Assembly (NCBI GenBank): GCA_963070105.1
Contig: OY718803.1
Location: 8,661,823 to 8,725,822 of the forward strand
Length of the DNA: 64,000 bases
Reading direction: 5' to 3'
From: Litomosoides sigmodontis
Lineage: Eukaryota; Nematoda; Chromadorea; Rhabditida; Onchocercidae
Shown here: positions 43,801 through 57,005 of the stretch, piece by piece
Layout of the letters: the number at the start of each line of letters is the position of its first letter
Position numbering within the stretch: position 1 is the stretch's first letter
The notes under the pieces: generated by a model
Database searches by the model: none
The model's input: the letters and a program-made list of their open reading frames with translations, nothing else
Told to the model about the DNA's origin: nothing
Position numbers and translations under genes: made by a program

Positions 43801-46800
43801 TTTTCACAGCCACAATTCAATTTAAAATTAATTTGAAATATAAAATGAATAATCAAATATTTAACAGTAAAATTTTTTTATTAAAATTTTTTTTTGTTGC
43901 TAATGAAGAAACGTGTATGGTGATAGCATAACATACCTGTGATTCAAGCGTGCGTAACCTCATTTCCTGCAACGATGCACTCTGCTCCCGTGACACTAAT
44001 CTCTACAAATAAAATACATCAAAGACAAAAAAAAATACCTCTAAATACTTACTGATTACTCAAAATAATATTTCAACAATGAAGTATCCTAAATAGTCCC
44101 CATCGATGATATTATTAACACCCACGTGAACACGTAAAAAATCAATTTGAAAGTTTATATCAAATAGCTTGCTAATGTAAAGTTATAAAAAAATATTTGT
44201 TCAATATTTTCAGGAAAAAAAAAGGAAACAATGAATAATTAATTATCAGGAAAAAAAATTGTCTAATATTGGTAAACGAATAGATAATGCAATAATCATT
44301 TTAATGAAATGAGTGTATGAGTGTTCGAAACGAAAAAGATAATAGGAAAAACGGAACTGAAAAATTTGTTGAAAGAATGGCGACGCGTAATCAGTAAAGT
44401 TTCATCAATCTCTAAGTGATGCGGAAGAGATTGATGATAAAATATATCAATAAGCTGACTGTTACATGCCTATCCATCCATTCATCTTTCGCGTACGACA
44501 AAACTCGTTCCAATCAACAAGAAGGAAAAGGTATAAAACGACGACGAAAATGAAAATATCATATATCATAAAGCTGATATGATATTATCCCACTCTTCAA
44601 TTTCATCCATCACGTTGCGCTTCTTATTACGTGTCCAAGTAATTTAATTGCAAAAAAAAAAAAAAAAAAAAAAGGTAATGCAAGAAATCTCAGTTTCACT
44701 TTCAAATTATAGCACAGTGCCTCTTTTCCTAACATTCTTCACTGGGAAAACCATCGAGTGAGATGCGTGCGGAATGATCAAAAAGCTAAATGGAACTAAT
44801 ACGAACATTCACAACTTAACTAAAGATTATCGTAGGAGACTTTATGATAATTACAATACACAGCTCAATTCACATATCACACTTCAGTGCTATAAATGTA
44901 TTTTAAAAAAATTTCGATCTAATCAAATTCAATAATTTGTTTTTTTTTTCGCATTGAAAAAGTAAGAATTTTAGATGCACTGCTAGTTTTAATACGACGG
45001 TTTGTAAAGCGAAAGTCAGACTTCGATTGTACGACCAACATTAACTCGAAAGAAGTTTATTTCTAACTTATGTAAACTTAGTGAGTGAGAAGGAATCGAA
45101 GACATTGAAATGAAAAGGAGGGAGAGAGAAAGAGGATGGCGTTAAAATGGACAAATACCAGTAGAAACTGGTAGAACAAAATCACAACTAGCAAACGAGA
45201 ATTAAAACAAATACAGTGTGCTGCAAAAGCTTCTACTAGATAGATATTTAAATTTTAAAAATTAAGCTATTTATAAAATTTTTAGTTGATGAAATAATGC
45301 TCATGTAAATAAATCCAATCTAACATTAGCTATATAAATTTTTGTAAATTTCAATTTAAGAAAAAAAATTTTTCAGCAAAAATCTCTAATATAAATTTAC
45401 CGATGAGTTACATCTCTGCGACTGTACAGCTGGAGATACAACAGATGAAAGCGATGAACTAGAACCATTCCTAGAAAAATAAAACTTAAAAATTCAATTG
45501 TTTATTTCAAAAAAAAAATTAAGAAGTTGAATAAATGATAAAAATACATCAATAATTAAAGAATAAAGCAGATGTGTTTAGCATTAATTTAATTCAATAA
45601 AAATTTCGAGAGAAAAAAGCAGCTTCTAAGTATAAACCAAAAATATTCATTTAAAGGTTTAGAATTTAAAGATGCATTGTTCCACATATTTTATTCCACT
45701 CAGAATAAAAAAAAAGCATTACACTAATTTACACAGATATCATTTTTCCTCGAGCATATTGTAAATTCTAATAAAAATTTCTTACTTTCACTATCAGTAC
45801 CCTCTTAAAAGTATTATGCAGAAAAAAATTGTTTCTGAAAATTGTAACATATAAAATTTCTTGCCCCTAAAATTGAAATTGATAAAATATATTTAGAAAA
45901 ATAAATAAAAAGACAAAAGTTACTGCTTTTATTAATATGCAAGCTAACATAACTAATAACATTCAACAATTAGTAGATAACGTTTTTTTTTTGCTTATAA
46001 TTAATTAAATAGAGAATGCACAATACCTCATCGTACCACTGTGCTGTCGATTGGTTGATTTATCTTTGATACGTGACACCGGTGACCGACGAAAAGTTGG
46101 TGATAAACTTTGATCACGACCACTACGGCGCTGTTGAGGTGAACGTCGTTGGTCATCGTCTACTACATTATTATCATCTGATGACTCGAGTGATCTGTAA
46201 CCAGTAAAATCTTGAAAGTAAATAAAAAATAATTTTAAAATATATTATTTAGACAATGATATCAATTAGCATATCACTGATCAATTCGATTGACACTAAA
46301 AATAACAGCGTAAAGTAGAGAGTGAAACAGGAAAAGAAACCTCTCGGAAAGACTTGTTCGCTGAGTTCTGGACGGTTGATCAAGCGAATTCAATTCATCT
46401 TCAGTACAAGATTCATCATCCATCATTGAATTTGAGTGATGAGATTCCGGTGCCACATAAGCAATATGTTTTTTACGCTAAAAAAAAAGAAGGAAGAATT
46501 CGGTGAGAGAATAATGAATTCATAACAACAGTACTAAATCTATCGTTCTCAAATGTTCAATAAAAAATCATTTAACGCTTACTGGTAGTAATGAGGCTAA
46601 GTCACTTTCCGGCAAACTTGCAGCATCACTTAAGCAACCTTCCGCATAGGTAGGCGAAGGATTGTGTAAATTTTGTTGCAAAGCTGTAATCCAACTATCC
46701 CTAATTCCTGGTGTCATTGCCGAAAGCACATATCGAGTTCGTCGACACTAAATTTTCACACAATTTATCAAATTTTTGAGAAGAAAATTCCACATCAATA

Positions 46801-49800
46801 AATAATTTTTAGATAAGTTAAGTGAAAATTCCGAACAACAGAAATTTCAAATACATAACAGTAATCATTGAGTTGAGTTTATAAAATTGAAAAAGAAGAA
46901 GAAGCTAACTTTAATTTCAATTCCATAATTTTTAGCAGAAGCTGACGGATAAACATTTTCACATTCGTTAAGGTCAACAGAAAGCAACGGCTCAGCGGAA
47001 TCCTCAGCCCACACATCTCTGAAGATCAAAGAAACAGATTAGCTGCTAAAGAAGAAAAAAGAAAGGAATATAATGAAATGTCATTTGCTAAGACTGTCTG
47101 ATACCTTGATATCTTATCTGAGGGAAGAAGTAAACAATATATTTTAAAAATCTCTGCTTGCAACAACAAATGACATACTTGTACAGTTTGAGTGAAAGAC
47201 CAGCTAATACCACCCAATGCTTTGTCCAGTCGGAAGCACCCTTACCGCGTAGCATCAACCAGCCCTTCCTAAGTGTATGTGCACTAGATGTATCAATCGA
47301 AAATGGCTGAAAAAAAAATTATCAATTCAAAAATTATTTAAATTACAAATTTCACATTCCATTAAGCTTCAACTAAATCATATTCATATATGCTAACAAT
47401 ATGAATGGTAGTGATAAACGAACTATTAACGACGGAAAAATGGTACAACCATCTTTTCAAGTTGTATTCAGATGATAGAAATAGAAAAATTCCTCTTTAC
47501 GTTAAATTGAAAAATGGATAACAATGAGATGATATAAGTATGAGCTTTTTTAGAAATTAAATGTAAACTGATTTTAGGCTATTTATGAATTAACGTATGA
47601 AATGAAGAATTTGCCGTAGAAAGTGGTGTCTTTCGAGAAGATAACGGAGGACACGGTGATTCCGGAAGTGGTGGTGGTGTTTCTGGAGGTGTTCCTGCAC
47701 TACCCGTAATTCCATCATTTATTGATTTCCTTGATGGTTCCTCTCTAAAATGCTTTCATTGCCATACATATACATTTTAAATGTACTCATAAAATCTCAT
47801 CTTTTTTTTTCTCAAAAAAATAGCACAAAATTTTTGCGTCAAAAAAACAAAAGAAGTATCCTTGTACCACTGAACAATTTTTTGATAAATAAGATACTGG
47901 TAGAAGTATGGCAAACAAACGATGGGAAAACAATTTAATCATCGTTTTTCCCCTCCCTCTCTCTCTCTCTTTCTTTTCAGTTAAACGATAAACCTCCACA
48001 TCTATAGAAAAATCAAAAAAAAAAATTGAAAAATTGCTAATTTCTTTTCTCTCCTCTAATTAAGGGTAAGGAGGACAGGACGACGAGTGATAATAAATAG
48101 TATGAGTAGTGTGGCGCGGCGCACGATAACGAAGTGATAGTTAATTGAAAATTTGTATTCATTATAAATAATGTTAATAACAGTACCATCATATACTGCT
48201 AATTATCATATGATAATGTTGATAATCATAATAATCATAATTAATAATAACGATTCACTGAGAAGGATTGGAAAATTACACTCGTAACAAATAAGATTGA
48301 AAGTGATTAAGTCTCAACTGTTATTATGCATTCTAGTGTAAATTTAGAATATAAAATTATAAAAAGAAACGAAAAATAATAATTCGGAATTTTTCTGGAG
48401 CAAACAGATAAATTTAGATAGCGTAAATTGTTGTGAGAAAATTTCATAAAAGTTTAAAATAAGTTTTTTTTTGCGAAATTTAGGTCACTCAACAGATTCA
48501 TCACGGAACTAATGAATGAAAGTGCTCATTTTTTTTCTCCCCTCCCCCCCCCCCCCAACTCCTTCCCCCACCCCTCCCCATTAATTTGGGTCTAATTTTT
48601 ACAAAAATCAATTCAATCAACAAAACTCAAAACTTCGAATATGAAATTTAAAATTTCAAAGAATTGCATAACATAATCTTTGAGGTCGATCACTGACTGA
48701 TATCTTGTTCAATTATATTTTTTCACTCGTAAATTGAATCATGAGATTTTAATGCTTAATTTTAATAGGTTATTACTATGATCTTACTTATTAACTTTAT
48801 TTCGATATTTTACAGCACGTGGTGTTCCGTGATGTGCGTCAACAGAGCTTGAACGTGTACCCAAACCTACTCGTGCTCCCACGTTTGATAACGGATCCAA
48901 TTGTGATGCTGATTGACCCTCATGATGAACCTCATGATATGATCGTGTTGATGCAGCACTTGCTGGCCGAGACAGTGAATCGTTCACCTGAAATTGCAAC
49001 CATATGAATGTGAAGGCAACCTGAAATCACATATCCAGTATCTCTTCCACTAAACAATTTAATAACAAAAAGTATGATAAATTCCATTTTCAGCATGTAT
49101 AAATAAATTAGATTGATGGAATATTTTGCTTTAAAAAAAAAAGTTAGAACTTACTATTTAATTGATAAAAATCAAACAAATAAATTATTCACACCTTAAC
49201 AGCACATTTTCGTTTCTTTTTTTTTTACTTTTAAGCTTCTCATATTATTTTCAATTTTTCATGTAACATCAAGTTTCCGAATTAAAATCAGGAAATGTGA
49301 TAATTCAACTGCTAATTACTACTACTACAAAGCTATTATTCTTCAAAGAAAAATTTTAATAACTATGATTTTAGAATGCATTATTGTATAATGCAAACAT
49401 ATAGTACTCTATAGGCTTTGTTGAATTCAGGAATTTGAATAGTTGCAATGGAGTAGCACTAGAAAGAAAAAGCATTCAATTTTGAAAAAAAAACTATTAG
49501 GATAATTATTCAGCAAGCAAGTCATTAAATTAGTCAGGTAGTCGACAATGTAATATTTATGAAATTGTCACATTTAAAATTCTATTTCTTCATAGCATTT
49601 ATCACATTGTTGGCAGAAAAAAAAACACTACCAGCGAATCTTTCTCTTTCTTCAAAATTTTTTAGGAAAGCGTTTCGTAACAACGAGCAAAACTTACATT
49701 ATTTTGATTTTCCTCGGAAGATTTGATAAACTTCTCGGGAAATGCTACAAGCTTAGAAAGAAAATAAATTAGGTACATTTACCATTTACGGATGGACAAA

Positions 49801-51277
49801 GTTGCTAAAGGATTAGTTGAATGAGAATTTCCTCAATGAGAAATTTTTAGTAGGGAAAAATTCCCTACAAAAAAAAAAGAAAAAAAGGAAGAAAGATCTC
49901 AAAGAGCATTCAAAGTTCATACGTATGAAATTTGCTCGAAATTGACGGAAACAAAAAAGGAAGAGGAGAGAGGAGAGAAAAGGTTGATAGAGGGAAAAGA
50001 TAAGATGGAAAAAGGTTAAAGGTTGAAAGACTTTTTCAATGAAAAATATCGACAATACATCGCTTCCATACCAAATTTTGATGATTTTTTCTTTATCGGT
50101 AAATCTCTCACTTGTAAAATAGTAATGAAAGATAAGAATGAAGAAATTAATCAATGATTTTTGCATTAAATTCTTTTGCAAAATTGACAACACATTGTTA
50201 AATGATTAAATTTCTAAGCGAATATTGAAAATATTACCTATGCATTGTTGATATTGCTGTGGTACTAATCTAACCTGAATAATGATTGCTAACCTGAATA
50301 ATTGTTGGTCCACAAGTTTCTACCGCTTCGTTCATATCAACAATTTCATCCGATATTCGTTGCCGCTCCTCATCATCATCTATCATACGTGACGGTACCG
50401 CACTGATACGATAAATACTACGTTTAGCGTATTTTTGCAGTAAGCTTTGCCACCTAGAAAGGTTAGATTTTAGAAAAATTTAAAATTCAATGAATGTGCT
50501 TTTTTTTTCTTTTACAATTAAAAAATTTTATGAAAAAAATGATGAAAATTAATTTACCATCGTATTTCATCAGTTGTGTCAGCTTTCATATAGCAAATTG
50601 GCACATGCTGATTGGTGGTTGCAGTATCCTTTTCGATATTCTCACAACTGCTAGCAACACCGGATTTTGAGGAATCATTCCGGAATGCTACTAAAATACT
50701 ATGCGAATGACCCGTTATTACATCTGCTTCACAAACCCGTACACATAGATTCATATCCATCTTAACTTGTGGAACTGTTTCAGGCTGAAAAATAAATTTG
50801 AATGAAAGTTTAATTATAAATAGAAGTTAACAGATAGATGAATAAATTAATAGAAGTAAAGTTTCAAATAGGAAATGCAAAATAAATTTAAAAATACTTG
50901 AATTAAAAATTATTAAAAAATATTCCACAACTCTAACTAACATCATCATCTAATGCATAACTTAATTCGCCATCTTCATACAGTGTAAAACATCGTCGTT
51001 GCCATCTCTGTAAATTTAAAATTTCATTAAAATTTTTTTCGTCTGCAAATTAAATTATTCCTATCTTTTAATGTAAAATACAAATAAATTATTTCAATTC
51101 AATAAATCGACCTGTTTGGCACAAAAAACAAAGGATAAGAATTGTTGCTCAAGGAAGTTAAGTAATAAATTTTTAAGGACTAAATGAATGAACCTTTGCT
51201 GAATGCGATGGCTGCGAGAAGTCGATGTTTGGTGGTGCAACGTATAGAAAACCGTAAGCTGTCACCTTACGACTCAT
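37844..51277 (-). CDS. outspread / MPRIP-TRIOBP family protein (two PH domains plus coiled coil)
   Basis: Main-form exons: 51194-51277, 50942-51007, 50558-50784, 50294-50453, 48788-48987, 47594-47744, 47179-47306, 46910-47018, 46583-46747, 46341-46477, 46027-46194, 45401-45470, 43937-44002, 42435-42533, 42171-42307, 41610-41835, 41276-41332, 41100-41168, 40868-40996, 40587-40729, 40163-40315, 39955-40077, 39667-39806, 38308-38595 and 37844-37992. They encode about 1147 aa. PH1 (about 8-140) has YGFLYVAPPNIDFSQPSHSA, RWQRRCFTLYEDGELSYALD and EIRWWQSLLQKYAKRS. PH2 (about 310-400) has KGWLMLRGKGASDWTKHWVV and TPGIRDSWITALQQNL. From about 555 to 1000 it is predicted coiled coil, followed by a poly-Asn tract and a C-terminus ending AEYSHPF. 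The layout matches MPRIP and Drosophila outspread, actin-associated proteins linked to Rho and myosin phosphatase. The start at 51277 follows an acceptor, so trans-splicing or further upstream exons are possible. Confidence 0.85.
38400..38480 (-). repeat. coding CAA/AAC triplet repeat
   Basis: A CAA/CAG/AAC run in exon 38308-38595. In the main reading frame it encodes Asn with a few Ser. In the +1 alternative it encodes about 18 consecutive Gln. Confidence 0.85.
39894..39926. repeat. GA microsatellite in intron
   Basis: GAGAGA run in the 39807-39954 intron of the MPRIP-like gene; it is CT on the transcribed sense strand. Confidence 0.85.
43217..43258. repeat. TG microsatellite in intron
   Basis: TG run with a few interruptions, in the intron 42534-43936 of the MPRIP-like gene. 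Confidence 0.9.
44003..45400. other. large intron of the MPRIP-like gene
   Basis: About 1.4 kb between the RNGSSSSLSS exon and the RLVSREQSASLQ exon. It contains an A-run at about 44650-44672 and nothing I can support as coding. Confidence 0.5.
48540..48580. repeat. C-rich tract
   Basis: An almost pure C stretch (CCCCTCC then a run of C, then further CCC blocks) in an intron of the MPRIP-like gene. It stands out in a strongly AT-rich region. G-quadruplex formation on the other strand is conceivable. Confidence 0.85.
49698..49744 (-). CDS. candidate cassette exon of the MPRIP-like gene
   Basis: A 47-base segment with a TTGTAG acceptor and a GTAAG donor. It is in frame only when the preceding exon is extended by 19 bases to the second donor (exon low end 50275 instead of 50294). 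Together they would insert 22 residues (VSNHYS, then AFPEKFIKSSEENQNN). From the first donor it leads to a stop just past the next junction. Confidence 0.6.
50270..50307. repeat. 19-bp tandem duplication spanning a splice donor
   Basis: Two adjacent 19-base units, 50270-50288 and 50289-50307, share CTAACCTGAATAAT and differ in their last bases. Each carries a minus-strand CAG|GTTAG donor. Confidence 0.9.
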
Positions 51278-52549
51278 TACCACCAACTATAATTAATGAA
51301 ATTTTAATTGTAATTTAATCGTAAATTTCAAGTGAATTAACGAACAAGAGAGTTGCACGATGATTTGCTGCACGTAAAATAGATGAATTAAAAATAAAGG
51401 AATAAAGGAATAAAAGTACGGAAATGAAATCTGTCACAATTAATTCCATCCTCACCAATAACGATCCCACTCTGAGCAAGTCGAATTACAATGACTGTAA
51501 TTTTGAACAGCAATTAAATACCACTCATTTAACAGTGAATAGAATGTAATTGAAATTGTGATATTAACTGGAACACATCATACAATCGAACAGATGGAAA
51601 AATCACTGATCATCCTAAGAAGAGATTTAAACAGGTTTAAAAAACTTTTTAAAACAACAAATGTATTGTGCTATGTGATAAGCAAAAAATAAGCACAAAG
51701 TTAGCAATAAAAACAATCGAATTGCTGTGCAAGAAGCTTCAATCGTAAAATTAGCCAAAAAAAAAATTTTTTTTTTTTCAAAAATTAAACTGGACAAGAA
51801 GAAGGAAGAGATCAACAGATGGCTCAGGCAATTTTCACCCTTATACTTTGCAAGAAGAAAGAAGAGAAAGTCGTGATCAGGAAAAAAGAGTGCGGAACAT
51901 TTCAAAGGAATATTTCAATTCCTGCTCCACTGATAACTTTATCAATGATAACTACAGAACCGATGGACATTTTTGGTAGTGATAACTCCATTATCATCTG
52001 TACAATGAATTATGTCACATTTTGATAATTTTTATCACAGCAGATACGACTGAATGCAACTTTGATAAACGGTTATTTCACAGGTAAAGGTGGTAAAGTA
52101 GAAGAGAGCAATGATTGTTGCTAATTCTGTGCATATCATGCCCGATGATAAATTTATGACACAAGCCATTGATTGCATAGTTTAGAAATTTTGTCAAATA
52201 TTACAAAATTAAAATAATTAAAAATTTTTTAAACAACGAAATACATTCATTCAAATACGTTTCATTAAATTCCTTACCCTTTCAATTACTCAGTCTAATC
52301 CTATTCAAGTCAGAAAAAAAAACGAAACGAATCATTTTGAAAACATTGAAAAGGAAGTAAATTGACAACAGTAATAATAATGATAATGACAGCAACACCA
52401 ATTTTAATTTTAAAATGAATGAGAAGAATTAAAAGCAAGAGGCTTTTTTCGCATATCAATAAAAATTGCGGATCGGTGCGAAATTGATTTGACCTTACAA
52501 AAAGCGCGACGTTTTCTTCTGCTAAAATTAAATTTACGATATATTTATA

Positions 52550-52598
<49 letters not shown>

Positions 52599-53820
52599 AC
52601 ACACACACACAGAGAGAGAGAGAGAGAAAGAGAGGTAAAAATCTCAATTTCCAGTATGGCTGAAGAGATTTTGCATTTACAGACAGACAGTGGCGGTTCA
52701 TTTAAGAGATTTGAGATAAATAATGAAAAAATACAGAGAATCTATCAGTTAATTTTGTTCCATCCGTTCCAAATAAATGGAACAATGAATGTCATTAAAC
52801 TTTGTTATTCAAATAACGAATTGAATGATTGAAGAAATAAATATCAATTGAGTGAATAATTCAATTTAAGTAAGTGTAAAGAGAAACACTTTACAAATAC
52901 CTCATTTCGACATAATTCATGAGGAAACAATGATTTAGCTGTTACTGTCAAACAGTAGAGAGATAAAACGGTTTTGGAATTTTACAAAAACCCTTCTAAT
53001 TAGGGTGATTGCAATTTAGTCGACATATTTCTGACTAAATCAGTTCATTTAATTAATACATTGTGTAGCTATATTAATTAAACATTGTACACTAATGAAA
53101 TGTAATTTAATTGATAACGAAAAGCCTAATCATAAAATAAATTACAATGTAATTTGCTGCATCATCAATAGGTAAGATACAGGTTCATTATCGAGTAGCA
53201 CTATCAAAGTACAACAAACAAATTTCAGTTCATCGTAGGATTACTGCGATGGAATAATATTGCAAATTAATTGCAAAAAAAAAAAAAGAAAGAGAAAGAA
53301 AGGAGAAAAAGTGAAGAAAAAAAAAAGGTGTTTTGGAAATTTGATTGCATAATGAGATTTTATATAGTAATTGATAGTGCGCTACTATTATAAGTGGAAA
53401 TGACCTTGGTCATCTCGAAAGGGTTACAACGAGCGGAGGAGTTGTAGTTGACTGTGTGAATGACAAATATTACTACCATCAACGAGCAGCATCAGATGAT
53501 TGCAATAACCTTGAAAGGAGTAGGAGTAATTGGTGAGAAGAAATGGGAAAAAAAATGTATCGAAATGAGATGGACAGAGAGAAGAGAGTTCGAGCTTCTT
53601 CCTAACTCCATCATCACTACGAGCATTATCATTTATCTCTTCCAATTTCATTCATTCATTAGTGATAAGAATTTTGAGCAAAGAGACAGTGTGATATGAT
53701 GTGGATAAAGAGGTGAAGAGAGGACAGGTACCACAATTCGAGATCTCAATGCACTTATCATCAGTAAATTAAATCGGAATATTTAATTGGAAAGTTAAGC
53801 AGAAAAAAAGAAAGATTCTT

Positions 53821-53821
<1 letters not shown>

Positions 53822-53893
<72 letters not shown>

Positions 53894-53921
53894 CACACAC
53901 GCACACACACACACACACACA
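53822..53921. repeat. CA microsatellite, about 100 bp
   Basis: CA repeated about 50 times with three CG interruptions near the distal end. Confidence 0.95.
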
Positions 53922-55067
53922 AGGATCAGAAATTAGATTTATAGGAAGTAGGAAAAGTAGCGGAAAATAAGCGATTATTTGAAATCATTGATTATTCAAA
54001 TATTTGATAGGAAAGTTAGTGAGTGCTAAGTTACTGATAAAGGCATTATCATTAGGAGGAAAGATAAGGAAAAAGAAATGGGAAAGAAATCTTCCTAATT
54101 TCTTAAAGATCCGACAAAAACAACTTGAAATTTAGATAATTAAATTTTAAAACCTGAAATTAACTGCAAGAATTCATCGTTATTTTTCTTTTAAATCGAA
54201 AAATCTATGAAATGGACAGCTTATAAGCAGAATTGCTAGATAACATGGAAGAGTTCAAATTTGGCAACAAATAAAAAAGCTTATGACAGATGACGGAAGC
54301 CCTAATTCATATTTCCCTAAAAAATTTTCAATTTAGAAATACTTTTTTTGGCAAATTTTACAAAAAATTATATATGTGTATTATTAGGAGGAGAAAAAAG
54401 GGCAGAACTAGGAATAGAGGAAATTAAAACAAAGATTCAATGTTCTCCAAATATACCACCTAAGATGGTAAATCCATTGGGAAAGGGAAAAAATTATTTG
54501 TGAAAGAAAAAACTATGGTAATTTAGTTCAATTTAAAATAATTTCATTGTACACATAAAAATCTATAGTAAATAAGAGCGGAAAAAAAGATCAATGAAAG
54601 CATGCATGAGTAAACATTGCGTAATTAAAGCATTTAATTAATTAATTAACAATAAGAAAGAATATGCAGATTTTTTTTTGTCTCATCTCACTTTCACTAT
54701 GATATTTATCAAATAGAATCGTTTAAATAAGACTTATCCTAAAACTAAAGTTAGTTTTCGCATCATTTTTTCCTTTCTATAAATTTTTATGTAAAGCTGC
54801 TTGTTTGTAGAAAAAAATATCTTTTAAGAAATTAATTTCATAGCCTAATTCACAGAATAGCAATTTGCATTGGTATTTCTGTAACAAGTCATTCCCACCT
54901 TTTTTTTCCTTACAAAATTTTCAACGAATACATTGTGAGCGGAAAAAAAAAACAAAGGATGTTTGAAAATGAAGAAACAAATGTTTCGATGACATTATTA
55001 ATTCGATCGAATAGAATTTTTCACGGATTTCTTCTTCCATCATTTATAAATTTGATGACATATATAC

Positions 55068-55118
<51 letters not shown>

Positions 55119-56352
55119 TATTTAAAAAGATGGAAAAGAAAGTGGGAAATTTGAAACTGATAGCTAAGATGAAATGTCACATTTATGACAAATCCATCTC
55201 TATCATATTTCACACGAAGAAATGTTTAATTTTACACTTTTAAATGTTTTTAAAACTTCTTATTGAGCTCAATGCAATTCTATGAATAATGTAAACTTTG
55301 CTAAATTTAAATTCACAAATCATTTATTAATAAATATAATTTAATAAAAAATGAAACTCTTGGCTGAAGCACACTTTGCACTTTCCAGCTGCAATAACAA
55401 ATAGCGCATAAATATCCTACGATAACAAATTGCGCACGCATGCACCTATATGACGCATGGCTAAGACGGTATTGCATACCTGAAAGATGATGATGATGTC
55501 ACCTCATCATTTCCCTTTTCCTGCAACTTCAACAGAGGATGGTAGAGGAGAAGGGAGATGGGTGACTCGTAGGCGCTTGATAAATTTACCGCAGGAAAAG
55601 GACGGTGGAGGAAAAGTTCATTAAAAGTGAAAATTTAATAGTACTTCTTTATTGGCGTCAAAAAAGAAACAAAAATCGCCGATAGAATGGGGAAAAAAAT
55701 GCTGTTCGTTTTTTTATCGTTTTAGGTAACATAAAAGTGAAAATCGTCTATTTAAAATAGGGAAAGTGATAGATTGCTTCATCAAATTTAAGACATTGAA
55801 AAATGACGGAAGCAAACGTTTCATCAGAAAAAAAAAACCAAATCAATTGATGTGAAAATGACTAAAGAAGTTGTTTAGGCAATGGGAAAAAAAAGCAGAG
55901 CAATAAATATTATTGAATGATAATGCACAAGAATGATTTAGAAAGATAGAGAGAGAGGGAGAGAGAGAGAGAGAGAAAGAGAGAGAAAGAATGCTGCTAT
56001 AATTGTGTTTAAACAAGCGACATTCCTATTTACTGTTTAATAGATAAATTCTACAATTTAATTAAAACTAAATCAAAATGAAACGAAACTATTTTAGCGT
56101 ATTATACAACCGAAAAAGCTTCTCAATGAAACTAGCTTCTATGACTATCTGCGAAACAGCAAAATTGAATCAAACAGACAGTGAAGGATCTTCTTTAGCA
56201 ATATCAATTCGTTTCTCAATCTTTCCTACAACTAAATTTCTATTTTCTAATCGAACAAATAACAACGAAAAAAAAGCGCAGAAATGATTTTTTAATTAAG
56301 AAACAGTAAAATTCTCACAGCTATAACTGAGGATAATAAATAACTATAATAA

Positions 56353-57005
<653 letters not shown>

